DNA of 64,000 nucleotides from Nioella sp965215655. Its GTDB lineage: Bacteria; Pseudomonadota; Alphaproteobacteria; Rhodobacterales; Rhodobacteraceae. The notes beneath the pieces are model-generated. The model was not told where the DNA came from. It did not search any database and saw only the letters and a list, made by a program, of their open reading frames with translations. Location: the NCBI RefSeq assembly GCF_965215655.1, contig NZ_OZ244111.1, forward strand, positions 2,914,001 through 2,978,000, given 5' to 3'. Of the stretch, positions 7,990-15,849 are shown piece by piece; positions within the stretch are counted from its first letter, which is position 1; each line of letters starts with the position of its first letter. The translations under genes were made by a program, and so were the position numbers.

Positions 7990-8561
7990 GAGCGTCTCCA
8001 GACCGGCCAGCCAGCGGCCGTCAGCAAATGCGCCGTTTCCGGCAGGGGCAGGCCCATGATGGCGTGAAAACTGCCGCTGATCCACGGGATGAAGGCCCCG
8101 GCAGGGCCTTGGATGGAATAGCCACCCGCCTTGCCGCGCCAGTCATCACTGGCGAGATAGGCGTTGAGTTCATCATCCGAGAGCCGCTTCATCTGGACCC
8201 GGCTTTCGACGGTCCGTTCCCAGAGCTTTTCCCCGCGACGCACAGCGACCGAGGTATAGACCCGGTGACGGCGACCCGAGAGGGCGGTCAGAAACGCGGC
8301 GGCTTCCCCCGCATCCGCAGGCTTGCCCATGATCCTGCGGCCCATGGCAACGGTGGTATCGGCACAGAGCACGATGTCATCTGGGTCAGCCGTGACCGCC
8401 AGCGCCTTTTCCCGCGCGACGCGTTCCACGTAAGGGCGCGGCAGTTCGCCGGGACGCGGGTCTTCGTCGATATCGGGGGGCAGAATCGCATCGGGCTGAA
8501 CGCCCAAGACCCCCAACAGCTCCAGCCGCCGGGGGCTTCCCGATCCGAGAACAAGTCGCAT
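7986..8561 (-). CDS. maf: Maf-like nucleoside triphosphate pyrophosphatase
   Basis: House-cleaning NTP pyrophosphatase of 191 residues. The N-terminal LGSGSPRRLELL is the Maf phosphate-binding signature; DIDEDPRPGELPRPYVERVAREKA and the later DTTVAMGRRIMGKP block, the site of the catalytic acid, also match. Seven bases separate it from infA upstream and four bases overlap rng downstream. Confidence 0.92.
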   Translation of the reverse strand: MRLVLGSGSPRRLELLGVLGVQPDAILPPDIDEDPRPGELPRPYVERVAREKALAVTADPDDIVLCADTTVAMGRRIMGKPADAGEAAAFLTALSGRRHRVYTSVAVRRGEKLWERTVESRVQMKRLSDDELNAYLASDDWRGKAGGYSIQGPAGAFIPWISGSFHAIMGLPLPETAHLLTAAGWPVWRRS

Positions 8562-8568
8562 GAAGCGA

Positions 8569-8787
8569 TTACTTGAAGCGGTAGTTGATCCGACCCTTGG
8601 TCAGATCGTAGGGGGTCATTTCAACTTGCACCTTGTCGCCAGCCAGAACGCGGATGCGGTTTTTCCGCATCTTGCCTGCCGTGTGCGCGATGATCGTATG
8701 GCCGTTTTCCAGCTCGACCAGGAATGTCGCGTTCGGCAGGAGTTCCTTCACGACACCGGGGAATTCGAGCAGTTCTTCCTTGGCCAT
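8569..8787 (-). CDS. infA: Translation initiation factor IF-1
   Basis: 72 residues, one S1-like OB fold: MAKEELLEFPGVVKELLP followed by NGHTIIAHTAGKMRKNRIRVL and ending INYRFK, nearly the consensus IF-1. The ATG at 8787 has GGAGAGACC upstream. It binds the 30S A site during initiation. First gene of infA-maf-rng. Confidence 0.97.
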   Translation of the reverse strand: MAKEELLEFPGVVKELLPNATFLVELENGHTIIAHTAGKMRKNRIRVLAGDKVQVEMTPYDLTKGRINYRFK

Positions 8788-8872
8788 GGTCTCTCCTATA
8801 GTGGTTATCCGCGTCAAATGCGCGGAAGTGGCGGTTAAATGCGCCTGATCGCCGGGTTTTTCAAGGCGAATC

Positions 8873-9742
8873 TCACTTTCGGGGCGGAACTTGCCGGGGT
8901 GTGACCGTTTCGAGCCCCTCTGGCCAGTGAGAGAAATTGCCGACCTGGCCGGTAAGGCGCGGGGCGGCAATGGCGGCGGGGTCGACCTCGATAGTCACGG
9001 GACCGGGCTCATCGGTCTCGCCCTGGGCCAGAATCCCGTCCGATGGCAGGCCGTGATCGGGGGGGCAGAAGAACCCCGCGCGGCCGGTGGACCGGTCGAT
9101 GATCTCGCAACCGGGCACCTCGCCCACCAGCGGGGCCTGCACGATGAGGCACTGGTTTTCGATGGCCCGCGCCCGGCAGGACTGGCGCACACGGGTCTGC
9201 CCGGCGGGGAAGTCGGTGCAGGAGGGGACGACGATGAATTCTGCCCCGGCCTCGCACAGCGCGCGGGCCTGAAGGGGGAATTCGCTGTCATAGCAGATGA
9301 GAAGGCCGATCTTGCCAAGCGCAGTGTCAAAGACGCGCAGATCGTCGCCGGGGATCAGGCCCATCTCCTCGCGTTCATAGGGCAGCAGCAGGCGTTTGTC
9401 CTGATGATCGACGCTGCCATCGGGGGCAATCAGCCAGCTGCGGTTCACGACGCCCTTGTCGGTCCGCACAGGGCCGGACCCCGCCACGATGTGGCAACCA
9501 TGCATCTGTGCCATGTGCCTAAACTGGTTGACCCAGTCGCCCGCCCGCTCCGCCGCCAGATCGCGCCATTCGGTGACGGTGGCACTTGGCGGCCCGGCGA
9601 TCAGCGCCGCCTCCATCGCCGCGTATTCGGGGAAAACGACCAGATCGGCGGCGGCTTCCTTCAGGATGCGCTCCAGCTTGATCTCATGCGAGACCCAGCC
9701 GGGGTGACGTTCGCAACGATAGGAAACGGCGGCGATTTTCAT
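8873..9742 (-). CDS. Carbon-nitrogen hydrolase (nitrilase superfamily)
   Basis: Amidase/nitrilase-fold enzyme of 289 residues. The catalytic triad is visible: Glu in VVFPEYA, Lys in HQDKRLLLPYE, Cys in LLICYDSEFP. It hydrolyses a carbon-nitrogen bond, probably an amide or carbamoyl group; the exact substrate is not deducible. Start ATG at 9742 gives MKIAAVSYRC, the usual beta-strand start; the frame is open ten codons further. It lies between infA and a DUF4242 gene, a position normally occupied by other genes in this cluster, so it looks like an accessory insertion. Confidence 0.85.
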   Translation of the reverse strand: MKIAAVSYRCERHPGWVSHEIKLERILKEAAADLVVFPEYAAMEAALIAGPPSATVTEWRDLAAERAGDWVNQFRHMAQMHGCHIVAGSGPVRTDKGVVNRSWLIAPDGSVDHQDKRLLLPYEREEMGLIPGDDLRVFDTALGKIGLLICYDSEFPLQARALCEAGAEFIVVPSCTDFPAGQTRVRQSCRARAIENQCLIVQAPLVGEVPGCEIIDRSTGRAGFFCPPDHGLPSDGILAQGETDEPGPVTIEVDPAAIAAPRLTGQVGNFSHWPEGLETVTPRQVPPRK

Positions 9743-9806
9743 GGCGACGGCTCCGGCTTCGGGGTATCCCACCTGCTATAGCCGGAGCCGCAATATTCAG
9801 AAAGGG

Positions 9807-10079
9807 TCAGTTGGCCGTGGTCGGGTCGATCACCGCGGTGATTTCGGTGATGGAATTGGCGGGAAAGCCGCTGAGTTCCGAATGCTCGCGGATCGCATCC
9901 TCATCCTCTGCGAGGTAAACGCAGAAGGTCTTGTCGCCCGCGACATAGGAATGCTGCCACTGGATCTTGCCCGCAAGCTTGGCCAGCGCTTCGTTCGAGG
10001 TGCCGGCGGCGCCGCGCAGCTCTTCACCGCTCATGCCGCCAATGCCGGGTACGTCGCGTTCGATCACGTATTTCTTCAT
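9807..10079 (-). CDS. DUF4242 family small protein
   Basis: 90-residue protein, MKKYVIERDVPGIGGMSGEELR followed by WQHSYVAGDKTFCVYLAED. This is the DUF4242 ferredoxin-like pattern (related to a nickel-binding protein of Streptomyces); whether this one binds metal is unknown. AAGGATGG precedes the ATG at 10079. It is divergent from an HxlR regulator, with a long inverted repeat between them, so it is the likely target of that regulator. Confidence 0.75.
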   Translation of the reverse strand: MKKYVIERDVPGIGGMSGEELRGAAGTSNEALAKLAGKIQWQHSYVAGDKTFCVYLAEDEDAIREHSELSGFPANSITEITAVIDPTTAN

Positions 10080-10134
10080 GGGTCCATCCTTTCGCTGTAG
10101 GTGGGGGCAGACTGCCAGCGGCGCGGGCAACGCA

Positions 10135-10179
10135 GCCAGTTCAGAAGGTGAATCGACCCGGTACAGTTTCTGAACTGGC
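10135..10179. promoter_or_regulatory. Inverted-repeat operator candidate between DUF4242 and hxlR-type genes
   Basis: GCCAGTTCAGAA (10135-10146) and its exact complement TTCTGAACTGGC (10168-10179), arm centres 33 bp apart. The right arm also lies in a smaller palindrome CAGTT-N4-AACTG (10164-10177). Placed in a 150-bp divergent gap, this fits binding by the adjacent HxlR-family dimer. Confidence 0.6.
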
Positions 10180-10229
10180 CCGATGCGGGTTTGCGCGGCT
10201 AGGCTGGACCCAGCACAGGAGGACGCTTC

Positions 10230-10928
10230 ATGACCCAGCACAGCTATAACCAGTTCTGCCCCGTCGCCATGGCCTCCGAGATCCTCGGCAGCCGCTGGAC
10301 CATCGTTCTGCTGCGAGAGCTTTGCGCCGGATCGACGCGGTTCAATGACCTGCGCCGGGGCGTGCCGCGCATGTCGCCCGCGCTGCTGTCGAAGCGGCTG
10401 AAGGAGTTGGAGGATCAGGGCGTCGTGGAGAGGCGGCTGGTGCGCAAGACGCCCGAGACCTTTGAATACGTGCTGACCGAGGCGGGGCGAGAGTTGCGCG
10501 AGGTGATCATGGCCATCGGTGCGTGGGGCCAGAAATGGGTGGAAACCGCACCCTCGCTAGACAAGGCGGACCCCGGCCTGCTGATGTGGGACATGCGGCG
10601 CAACCTGCGGGTGGACCTGATGCCGCCGCGCCGGGTGGTGGTGCAGTTCATTTACGAAGACCTGCCCAAGGCCTCGGGGCATTGGTGGATGCTGACAGAC
10701 CCGGACAAGGGGGCCGATCTGTGTTCGGAGGATCCGGGCTTCGACGTGGATCTTTACGTGCGCTGCGACCTGAAAACGATGACCGCGATCTGGATGGGGA
10801 TCGACACGGTGGCCCGCGCGGTGGATCAGGACAGGTTGCTGCTGGTCGGTGATGCGGATGTGATGGCGGGGATGCAGGATTGGCTGGGGCTGAGCCCGTT
10901 CGCCCCGATTGAAAAGCGCGCGTCCTAG
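10230..10928 (+). CDS. HxlR-family transcriptional regulator with C-terminal extension
   Basis: Winged-helix regulator of 232 residues. Residues 1-100 match HxlR: CPVAMASEILGSRWTIVLLREL, FNDLRRGVPRMSPALLSKRLKELEDQGVVERR. The remaining 130 residues form a second domain, as in the longer HxlR proteins with an SCP2-like tail, which may sense a ligand. ATG at 10230 follows AGGAGGACGC. Divergent from the DUF4242 gene; its stop overlaps that of the convergent GNAT gene in CTAG. Confidence 0.85.
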   Translation: MTQHSYNQFCPVAMASEILGSRWTIVLLRELCAGSTRFNDLRRGVPRMSPALLSKRLKELEDQGVVERRLVRKTPETFEYVLTEAGRELREVIMAIGAWGQKWVETAPSLDKADPGLLMWDMRRNLRVDLMPPRRVVVQFIYEDLPKASGHWWMLTDPDKGADLCSEDPGFDVDLYVRCDLKTMTAIWMGIDTVARAVDQDRLLLVGDADVMAGMQDWLGLSPFAPIEKRAS

Positions 10929-11509
10929 AGCGGTTTCATCCAGAATTGCAGGGGCTTTTCGGCTTCGGTCTCGTCCCCGAGGTCTTTCCACGCGAAATGG
11001 GCGATGGCCCCCGGCACGGGAGTATAGCCGCGTTTGTGCCAGAAGGCATCGAGTGGGCGGTAATCGGCAGGGCGCGCCGGGTGATCCGTGGGACGCTGGA
11101 CGCCGCAAAAGGCGGAGTGGGTGAGGCCAAGGCTGCGGCCGTGATCCTCGCGCGCATCGAAAAAGGCGTGGCCCGCGCCCTGCCCGCGATAGCCCGGCAA
11201 AAGGACGGATTCGGCGCAGTAGAAGATCGTCTCGAGCGGCACTGCGATCCCCGCAAGCGCGCTGCCGAAATCGTCGTCATGATCGGTCAGCGGCATACCG
11301 GTCGCCGCGCCGACCATGTGCCCCCCGTCAAAGGCCCCCACCACGATGGCGCGGGGGTTGGTATACAGCTCCAGATAGCGCCGCTCATAGGCGAGGTCGC
11401 CGTCATAGAGATAGGGCCAGTCGCGGAAGACGGCGATGCGCAGGCGGGCGAGGTCATCCAGAACCGCGCCCACATCCGCACCGATGAAGCTGCGGAACGC
11501 CAGGCTCAT
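10925..11509 (-). CDS. GNAT family N-acetyltransferase
   Basis: 194-residue acyl-CoA-dependent acetyltransferase. The acetyl-CoA loop reads LLPGYRGQGAGHAFFDAR (Q/RxxGxG/A). The C-terminal WHKRGYTPVPG is the usual GNAT last-strand region. Last gene of the hisD run: its start overlaps the NTF2-like stop by four bases. Substrate unknown. Confidence 0.8.
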   Translation of the reverse strand: MSLAFRSFIGADVGAVLDDLARLRIAVFRDWPYLYDGDLAYERRYLELYTNPRAIVVGAFDGGHMVGAATGMPLTDHDDDFGSALAGIAVPLETIFYCAESVLLPGYRGQGAGHAFFDAREDHGRSLGLTHSAFCGVQRPTDHPARPADYRPLDAFWHKRGYTPVPGAIAHFAWKDLGDETEAEKPLQFWMKPL

Positions 11510-11904
11510 GCCGAGACCTGGGCCGTCCAGTCCGCGAGGTTGTAATAGGTCACGACGCGCGAGATCTTGCCGCCCTCAAGCGAAAAGAACGTCCCGGCGG
11601 GCAGAACGTAGGTTTGCCCCTTGGCCTCCGGCAGGCCCTCGTCCGTCGCAAGGTATTCGCCGTTCACGGTAAACTCCGCCGCCGCGCGGGTGCCGTCCTG
11701 AGAGATCATCACCACGATGTCGGTCAGCCGTTCGCGATAGCAGCGGCTCATATGCGCGCAGAAATCGCGGAACTTGTCAGTGCCCACGCGAATGCCACCC
11801 TCGTTCACGTGATGGGCCACGTCAGGGGTCAGGCAGGCGATCATGCCCTCGGTGTCGCCCGCGTTGAAGGCGGCGTAATAGGCGTCGATGGTGGCGCGGC
11901 TCAT
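11506..11904 (-). CDS. NTF2-like (SnoaL-type) ketosteroid-isomerase-fold protein
   Basis: 132 residues beginning MSRATIDAYYAAFNAGDTEGMIACL, the standard start of SnoaL-like NTF2 proteins, with VAHHVNEGGIRVGTDKFRDF and a long curved beta-sheet pattern. Members may be small enzymes or binding proteins; none of the surroundings fixes a role. Overlaps by four bases with genes on both sides, so it is coupled in the hisD transcript. Confidence 0.75.
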   Translation of the reverse strand: MSRATIDAYYAAFNAGDTEGMIACLTPDVAHHVNEGGIRVGTDKFRDFCAHMSRCYRERLTDIVVMISQDGTRAAAEFTVNGEYLATDEGLPEAKGQTYVLPAGTFFSLEGGKISRVVTYYNLADWTAQVSA

Positions 11905-12374
11905 TCCTGTTCCTCCGTTGGTAGACCGAACCGGTCCTGCATCCGCTTGATCAGCATGTCCCGTGTCTGGCGATAGGCATCGAGCTTGGACTCGCGGTTA
12001 TTGCCGATCCCCGAGGGATCGAGGATCTGCCAGTGTTCCACGTTGACATGGAAATGCCGGGTCAGTTCCTGCGCCCGGCGCAGGCTGGCAGGGGAAAGCG
12101 CGATGATCAGGTCGAACCCCGACAGGTCATCGCCCCATTGCTCCATTTCATCGAAACTGCGGGACCGGTGGCTTTCCAGCTCCACCCCCAGTTCGGCGCA
12201 GACGGCGATGGCGAATCCATCGATTTCGAGGTCGTTATGCACGCCCGCCGACTGCACATAAGCGCGGTGTCCGTAGAACCGTTTCATGAGGCCTTCGGCC
12301 ATTGGGGATCGGATTGCGTTGTGGTCGCAACAGAACAGGACGGAATGGGGGAAGTCCTGCGCCACGCCGCTCAC
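11901..12374 (-). CDS. Low-molecular-weight phosphotyrosine phosphatase family protein
   Basis: 157 residues. The P-loop CDHNAIRS is C(X)5R-S with the LMW-PTP Asn, and the general-acid Asp is probably in ILDPSG near the C-terminus. Related to arsenate reductases and Tyr phosphatases; arsenate genes are absent, so phosphatase is preferred. Conserved neighbour of UPF0262 and hisD in this order; overlaps both neighbours by four bases. Confidence 0.85.
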   Translation of the reverse strand: MSGVAQDFPHSVLFCCDHNAIRSPMAEGLMKRFYGHRAYVQSAGVHNDLEIDGFAIAVCAELGVELESHRSRSFDEMEQWGDDLSGFDLIIALSPASLRRAQELTRHFHVNVEHWQILDPSGIGNNRESKLDAYRQTRDMLIKRMQDRFGLPTEEQE

Positions 12375-12853
12375 CCGCCGAAATGCAGAACGCAGACAAG
12401 GGTGAAGAGGCGCCGCGCGGTGTCGTGATCGACCTCGGCCTTGCCTTCCAGCCGTTCCTGAAGCACGCGCGCGCCTTCGTTGTGGATGCCGCGGCGGGCC
12501 ATGTCGATCGCCTCGATCTGGCTGGGGGGCAGCTTCTTGACCGCGTCGTAATAGCTTTCGCAGATCTGCCAGTAATCCTTGACCACCTGCCGGAACGGGG
12601 ACAGCGACAGGTGAAACTCGGCCGCGTCCTCGCCTGCCTCGGTATCCACGTCGAAGACCAGCCGCCGTTCGCGGATCGCCAGACCCAGACGATAGGGACC
12701 AGCAGGCACCTCACGCCCGTCGCGTTCTGGCAGGGTGAAGCTGTTGTCTTCCAGCAGGTCGAAGATGGCGACCTTGCGTTCCTGTTCGATCTCGGGCGTT
12801 GGCGCGGGCAGGCCACTGTCGTCAATCTCGATATGACAGATGTCGGTACTCAT
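12371..12853 (-). CDS. UPF0262 family protein
   Basis: 160-residue alphaproteobacterial protein of unknown function. Recognised from overall sequence (DDSGLPAPTPEIEQERKVAI, FDLLEDNSF, SPFRQVVKDYWQICESYYDAV) and from its constant place between hisD and the LMW phosphatase. Soluble, no signal peptide or membrane segment. Start overlaps the hisD stop in ATGA. Confidence 0.85.
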   Translation of the reverse strand: MSTDICHIEIDDSGLPAPTPEIEQERKVAIFDLLEDNSFTLPERDGREVPAGPYRLGLAIRERRLVFDVDTEAGEDAAEFHLSLSPFRQVVKDYWQICESYYDAVKKLPPSQIEAIDMARRGIHNEGARVLQERLEGKAEVDHDTARRLFTLVCVLHFGG

Positions 12854-14163
12854 TCCCCTGCCCCTTCATTCAATCGGTCGAGCCGCGCCCGTACTGAAAG
12901 ACCATGTGCCTCAAGGCTTTCGGATTTGGCAAGCGTTTCCGCCGCCGGGCCGATGGCCTTCAGCGCCTCGGGTGTCATCTTGGCAATGGTTGTGCGCTTG
13001 AGGAAGTCCATGACCGACAGGCCGGAGGAGAACCGCGCGGATCTGGCCGTGGGCAGCACATGGTTGGGGCCGCCCACATAATCACCGATGGCCTCGGGCG
13101 TCCATTGACCGAGGAAGAGCGCCCCGGCATGGGTGATCTCTTCGGCCAGCGCCTCGGGGTCGGCGACGCACAGTTCCAGATGCTCGGGCGCGACGCGGTT
13201 TGAGAGCTTTGCCGCGTCACTGAGGGTGTCGACTGTGATCACCGCGCCATAGTCGCGCCAGCTGGCCCCGGCGATGGCGCGACGATCGAGCGTTTCAAGG
13301 CGTATGTCCACCGCCTCGGCCACGGCGCGCCCAAATGCAGCGTCATCGGTGATCAGGATGGATTGCGCGCTTTCATCATGCTCGGCCTGGCTGAGAAGGT
13401 CGAGCGCGATCCAGTCGGGGTCATTGTCCTTGTCGGCGATCACCAGAATCTCGGAAGGGCCCGCGATCATGTCGATGCCGACCTTGCCGAAAACCCGGCG
13501 CTTGGCGGCGGCGACGAAGGCATTGCCGGGGCCGGTGATCTTGTCGACAGGCTGAATGGTTCCGGTACCATAGGCCATGGCGGCCACGGCCTGTGCCCCG
13601 CCGATGCGGTAGACGGTATCCACGCCAGAGAGCCGCGCGGCCAGCAGCACCAGCGGGTTGGCCTTGGCGTCTGGCGTGGGCGCGCAGATGACCAGCCGTT
13701 CCACCCCCGCGACCTGCGCGGGGATCGCGTTCATCAGGACTGACGAAGGGTAAGAGGCGAGGCCACCGGGCACATAGAGGCCCGCGGCAGACACCGGCGT
13801 CCAGCGCCAGCCAAGGGTTGCGCCATCAGGGTCGGTCCAGCGCGCATCCTCTGGCATCTGGCGGACGTGATAGGCGCGGATGCGTTCTGCCGCCAGTTCC
13901 AGCGCCGTGCGGTCTGCTGCGGGCACCTCGGCGATGGCGGCGTCAATCTCCTCTTGTGTAAAGGCCAGCGTCTCGGGCGTCAGGTCCATCCGGTCGAACC
14001 GTGAGGTCAGCTCGATCACCGCCGCATCCCCGCGCGCCCTGACATCCGCGATGATGCCTGCCACGATGTCATCGACCTCGGGCGCGTCCTCGCGTTTCAT
14101 GTTCAAAAGCGCTTCGAAGCGTTCGGCAAAATCGGCGTCACGGGTGCTGAGGAACTGGGGCAT
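12850..14163 (-). CDS. hisD: Histidinol dehydrogenase
   Basis: Zinc-dependent enzyme of 437 residues making the last two oxidations of histidine synthesis (L-histidinol to L-histidine, two NAD+). Visible are KITGPGNAFVAAAKR, DMIAGPSEILVIAD, the zinc region LLSQAEHDESAQ and the catalytic Glu-His in NRVAPEHLEL. Length is standard. Heads a tightly overlapping run with UPF0262, LMW phosphatase, NTF2-like and GNAT genes; no other his genes are nearby. Confidence 0.95.
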   Translation of the reverse strand: MPQFLSTRDADFAERFEALLNMKREDAPEVDDIVAGIIADVRARGDAAVIELTSRFDRMDLTPETLAFTQEEIDAAIAEVPAADRTALELAAERIRAYHVRQMPEDARWTDPDGATLGWRWTPVSAAGLYVPGGLASYPSSVLMNAIPAQVAGVERLVICAPTPDAKANPLVLLAARLSGVDTVYRIGGAQAVAAMAYGTGTIQPVDKITGPGNAFVAAAKRRVFGKVGIDMIAGPSEILVIADKDNDPDWIALDLLSQAEHDESAQSILITDDAAFGRAVAEAVDIRLETLDRRAIAGASWRDYGAVITVDTLSDAAKLSNRVAPEHLELCVADPEALAEEITHAGALFLGQWTPEAIGDYVGGPNHVLPTARSARFSSGLSVMDFLKRTTIAKMTPEALKAIGPAAETLAKSESLEAHGLSVRARLDRLNEGAGE

Positions 14164-14329
14164 CTTGCGGCTCTCCTGACTGGCCGGGACGGGATATCGC
14201 TTAGGCGCAGGGGGGACAAGCGTTGCTTGGCCGCATGGGGCAGAGCCTGTGGCCTGGGATTGACCGCGCAGGGCAAGCTAGGGGTGCACAGGAAACACCG
14301 CCCATAGGTCAGACCAACTCGGTTCGTCG

Positions 14330-14343
14330 TTGACGCAGATCAA
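14330..14343. promoter_or_regulatory. FNR/FnrL-type box upstream of cytochrome c gene
   Basis: TTGAC-GCAG-ATCAA at 14330-14343 matches the Rhodobacter FnrL/CRP-FNR half-site arrangement TTGAC-N4-RTCAA. It lies 96 bases before the cytochrome c ATG, a usual place for an activator-dependent promoter. The rest of 14164-14438 shows nothing else I can support. Confidence 0.6.
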
Positions 14344-14438
14344 TGCATCCCGTTCGACAGAGGCAAATGATCGCAATTGGTGACTCAGTCAATCGTAAAA
14401 CAAGTCAACTGTTACCCATCTGAGATGGAGGAAATCAG

Positions 14439-14843
14439 ATGACCCACCTACCCCTGAAAGCCGGTCTCGCCGCCCTTGCCCTGTTTTCGCTCGGAGCGTG
14501 CAGTGCCTATGCACAATCCGTCGGAGAACAGGAATACATGCGATCTTGCGGGACTTGTCACGGTGTCGATGGCACCAGCAACACGCCCTTCTCTGATCTG
14601 CTGACAGTGGCGCCACCCGATCTGACGACCCTCGCGGCGAACAATGATGGCGTCTTCCCGATGCTTCAGGTGATTCACATGATCGATGGTCGGTCCGGCT
14701 TGCGTGGTCATGGCTCTGAGATGCCGATCTGGGGCGACCGATACGCAGATGACGCCGATCTTGCGGGCACCTATGGTGCAGAGCTTATCGTGCGCGGTCG
14801 GGTATTGGAGCTTGCCGAGTATCTTGCCTCGATCCAGCAATGA
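14439..14843 (+). CDS. Small c-type cytochrome
   Basis: 134 residues with one heme-attachment motif CGTCH (residues 37-41) and a likely distal Met ligand in GSEMPIWGDRY. The N-terminus is a signal peptide; it contains both LGAC, a possible lipobox, and AYAQ, a type I cleavage site, so it is either a lipoprotein or free periplasmic cytochrome. ATGGAGGAAATC precedes the start. No oxidase or dehydrogenase is adjacent. The FNR-type box upstream suggests oxygen-dependent expression. Confidence 0.88.
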   Translation: MTHLPLKAGLAALALFSLGACSAYAQSVGEQEYMRSCGTCHGVDGTSNTPFSDLLTVAPPDLTTLAANNDGVFPMLQVIHMIDGRSGLRGHGSEMPIWGDRYADDADLAGTYGAELIVRGRVLELAEYLASIQQ

Positions 14844-14878
14844 TCTAACCAGCTTGTGATGGGTTCGTGTCCCACCCG

Positions 14879-15376
14879 TTACAATTCCATCGTCATTGTG
14901 ATGAGATCGAGCAATTGGCCGTCACGTGCCAAGGCGCGTGACGGCCCTTCCGAGCGGAGAAACCCGGCCCTTTCGTAGAATCTTATGGCTGGCCGATTGC
15001 TGTCCGCGACTGTCAGGTAAAGCTTCGAAACGCCCTGCTGCTGAGCCAGCCGCTTCTGTGCTTTCAGCAACGCACGTGCGACACCCCTACCCCGCCAGTC
15101 CTGACGCACATAGACGGCAGTAATTTCTCCTCGCCCCCTCGCGGAATCAAGGGCCATGCAACCCACCAGACTCTCCGCCTTGATCGCGCCGAGAATACAG
15201 GCATGCTCCAACCGATCCGCGAAGTCGGACAGGGGCCGACTGGCCCAATCGTCATGGGTCGACCCAAAGGCTTCCGGGTGGTTGGCCAAGGCTTCCAGCC
15301 GCAGGTCACGCCACTGCGTGGCATCTTCGGCGCGCAGCCGCCTGATGCGGACCCGCTGCCGAGGCCAAAGGCTCAT
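14879..15376 (-). CDS. GNAT family N-acetyltransferase
   Basis: 165-residue acetyltransferase. The acetyl-CoA site reads VYVRQDWRGRGVARALL, followed by YLTVADSNRPAIRFYERAGF, the classical GNAT C-terminal pattern. ATG at 15376 overlaps the stop of the DUF2948 gene (ATGA), so it belongs to the murA transcript; the frame runs open further upstream inside that gene. Substrate unknown. Confidence 0.85.
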   Translation of the reverse strand: MSLWPRQRVRIRRLRAEDATQWRDLRLEALANHPEAFGSTHDDWASRPLSDFADRLEHACILGAIKAESLVGCMALDSARGRGEITAVYVRQDWRGRGVARALLKAQKRLAQQQGVSKLYLTVADSNRPAIRFYERAGFLRSEGPSRALARDGQLLDLITMTMEL

Positions 15377-15849
15377 TCCCCGTGATCCGGCACCTTGCGC
15401 GAGGGTGCCACATAGGGGCGCGTGACATCGCGCAAGGTGACGTCGATACATTCCACATCGACCGCCACCGCGCCATCCCCGGCCAGAACCAGCGTGATCC
15501 GCCCGGTGCCATCCTCGCCCGCCGCCCAATCGAGCGCCAGAAGCGACAGCACGGTTTCCGGGTCACCCCGGTCGATGCCTTGCGAGGCCACGGCCAGCGC
15601 GTCCTCGATCACCAGCACCGCCTGCACCCGTTCCGGCGGATGTTCACGGATGCGTGACCCGTCTTCCCACCGAAACCGGTTCACCAGCAGCGCAAAGCGG
15701 CGCTTCTTGCGGTCCCAGGTCATTTCGGTGATCGGGAAGATGGCATCCTGAATGAGGGCCGACAGAACGTTCAGATCGTCGCTGTCCAGCGCCTTCAGAC
15801 GCAGCGGCTCTTCGCCGCCATCTTCGAACCGTGCATCATCCATCGCCAT
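15373..15849 (-). CDS. DUF2948 family protein
   Basis: Protein of about 158 residues (156 if the ATG at 15843 is used). Sequence features such as LRLKALDSDDLNVLSALIQDA, DRKKRRFALLVNRFRWE and the ECIDVTLRDVTRPYVAPS tail match DUF2948, an alphaproteobacterial family with no known function that sits between murA and hisD. Overlaps the murA 3' end by up to 14 bases. Confidence 0.85.
   Translation of the reverse strand: MAMDDARFEDGGEEPLRLKALDSDDLNVLSALIQDAIFPITEMTWDRKKRRFALLVNRFRWEDGSRIREHPPERVQAVLVIEDALAVASQGIDRGDPETVLSLLALDWAAGEDGTGRITLVLAGDGAVAVDVECIDVTLRDVTRPYVAPSRKVPDHGE

Noticed and set aside
11901..12374. Arsenate reductase as identity of the LMW phosphatase
   Set aside because: No ars genes are near and the place in the conserved cluster favours the phosphatase family name.
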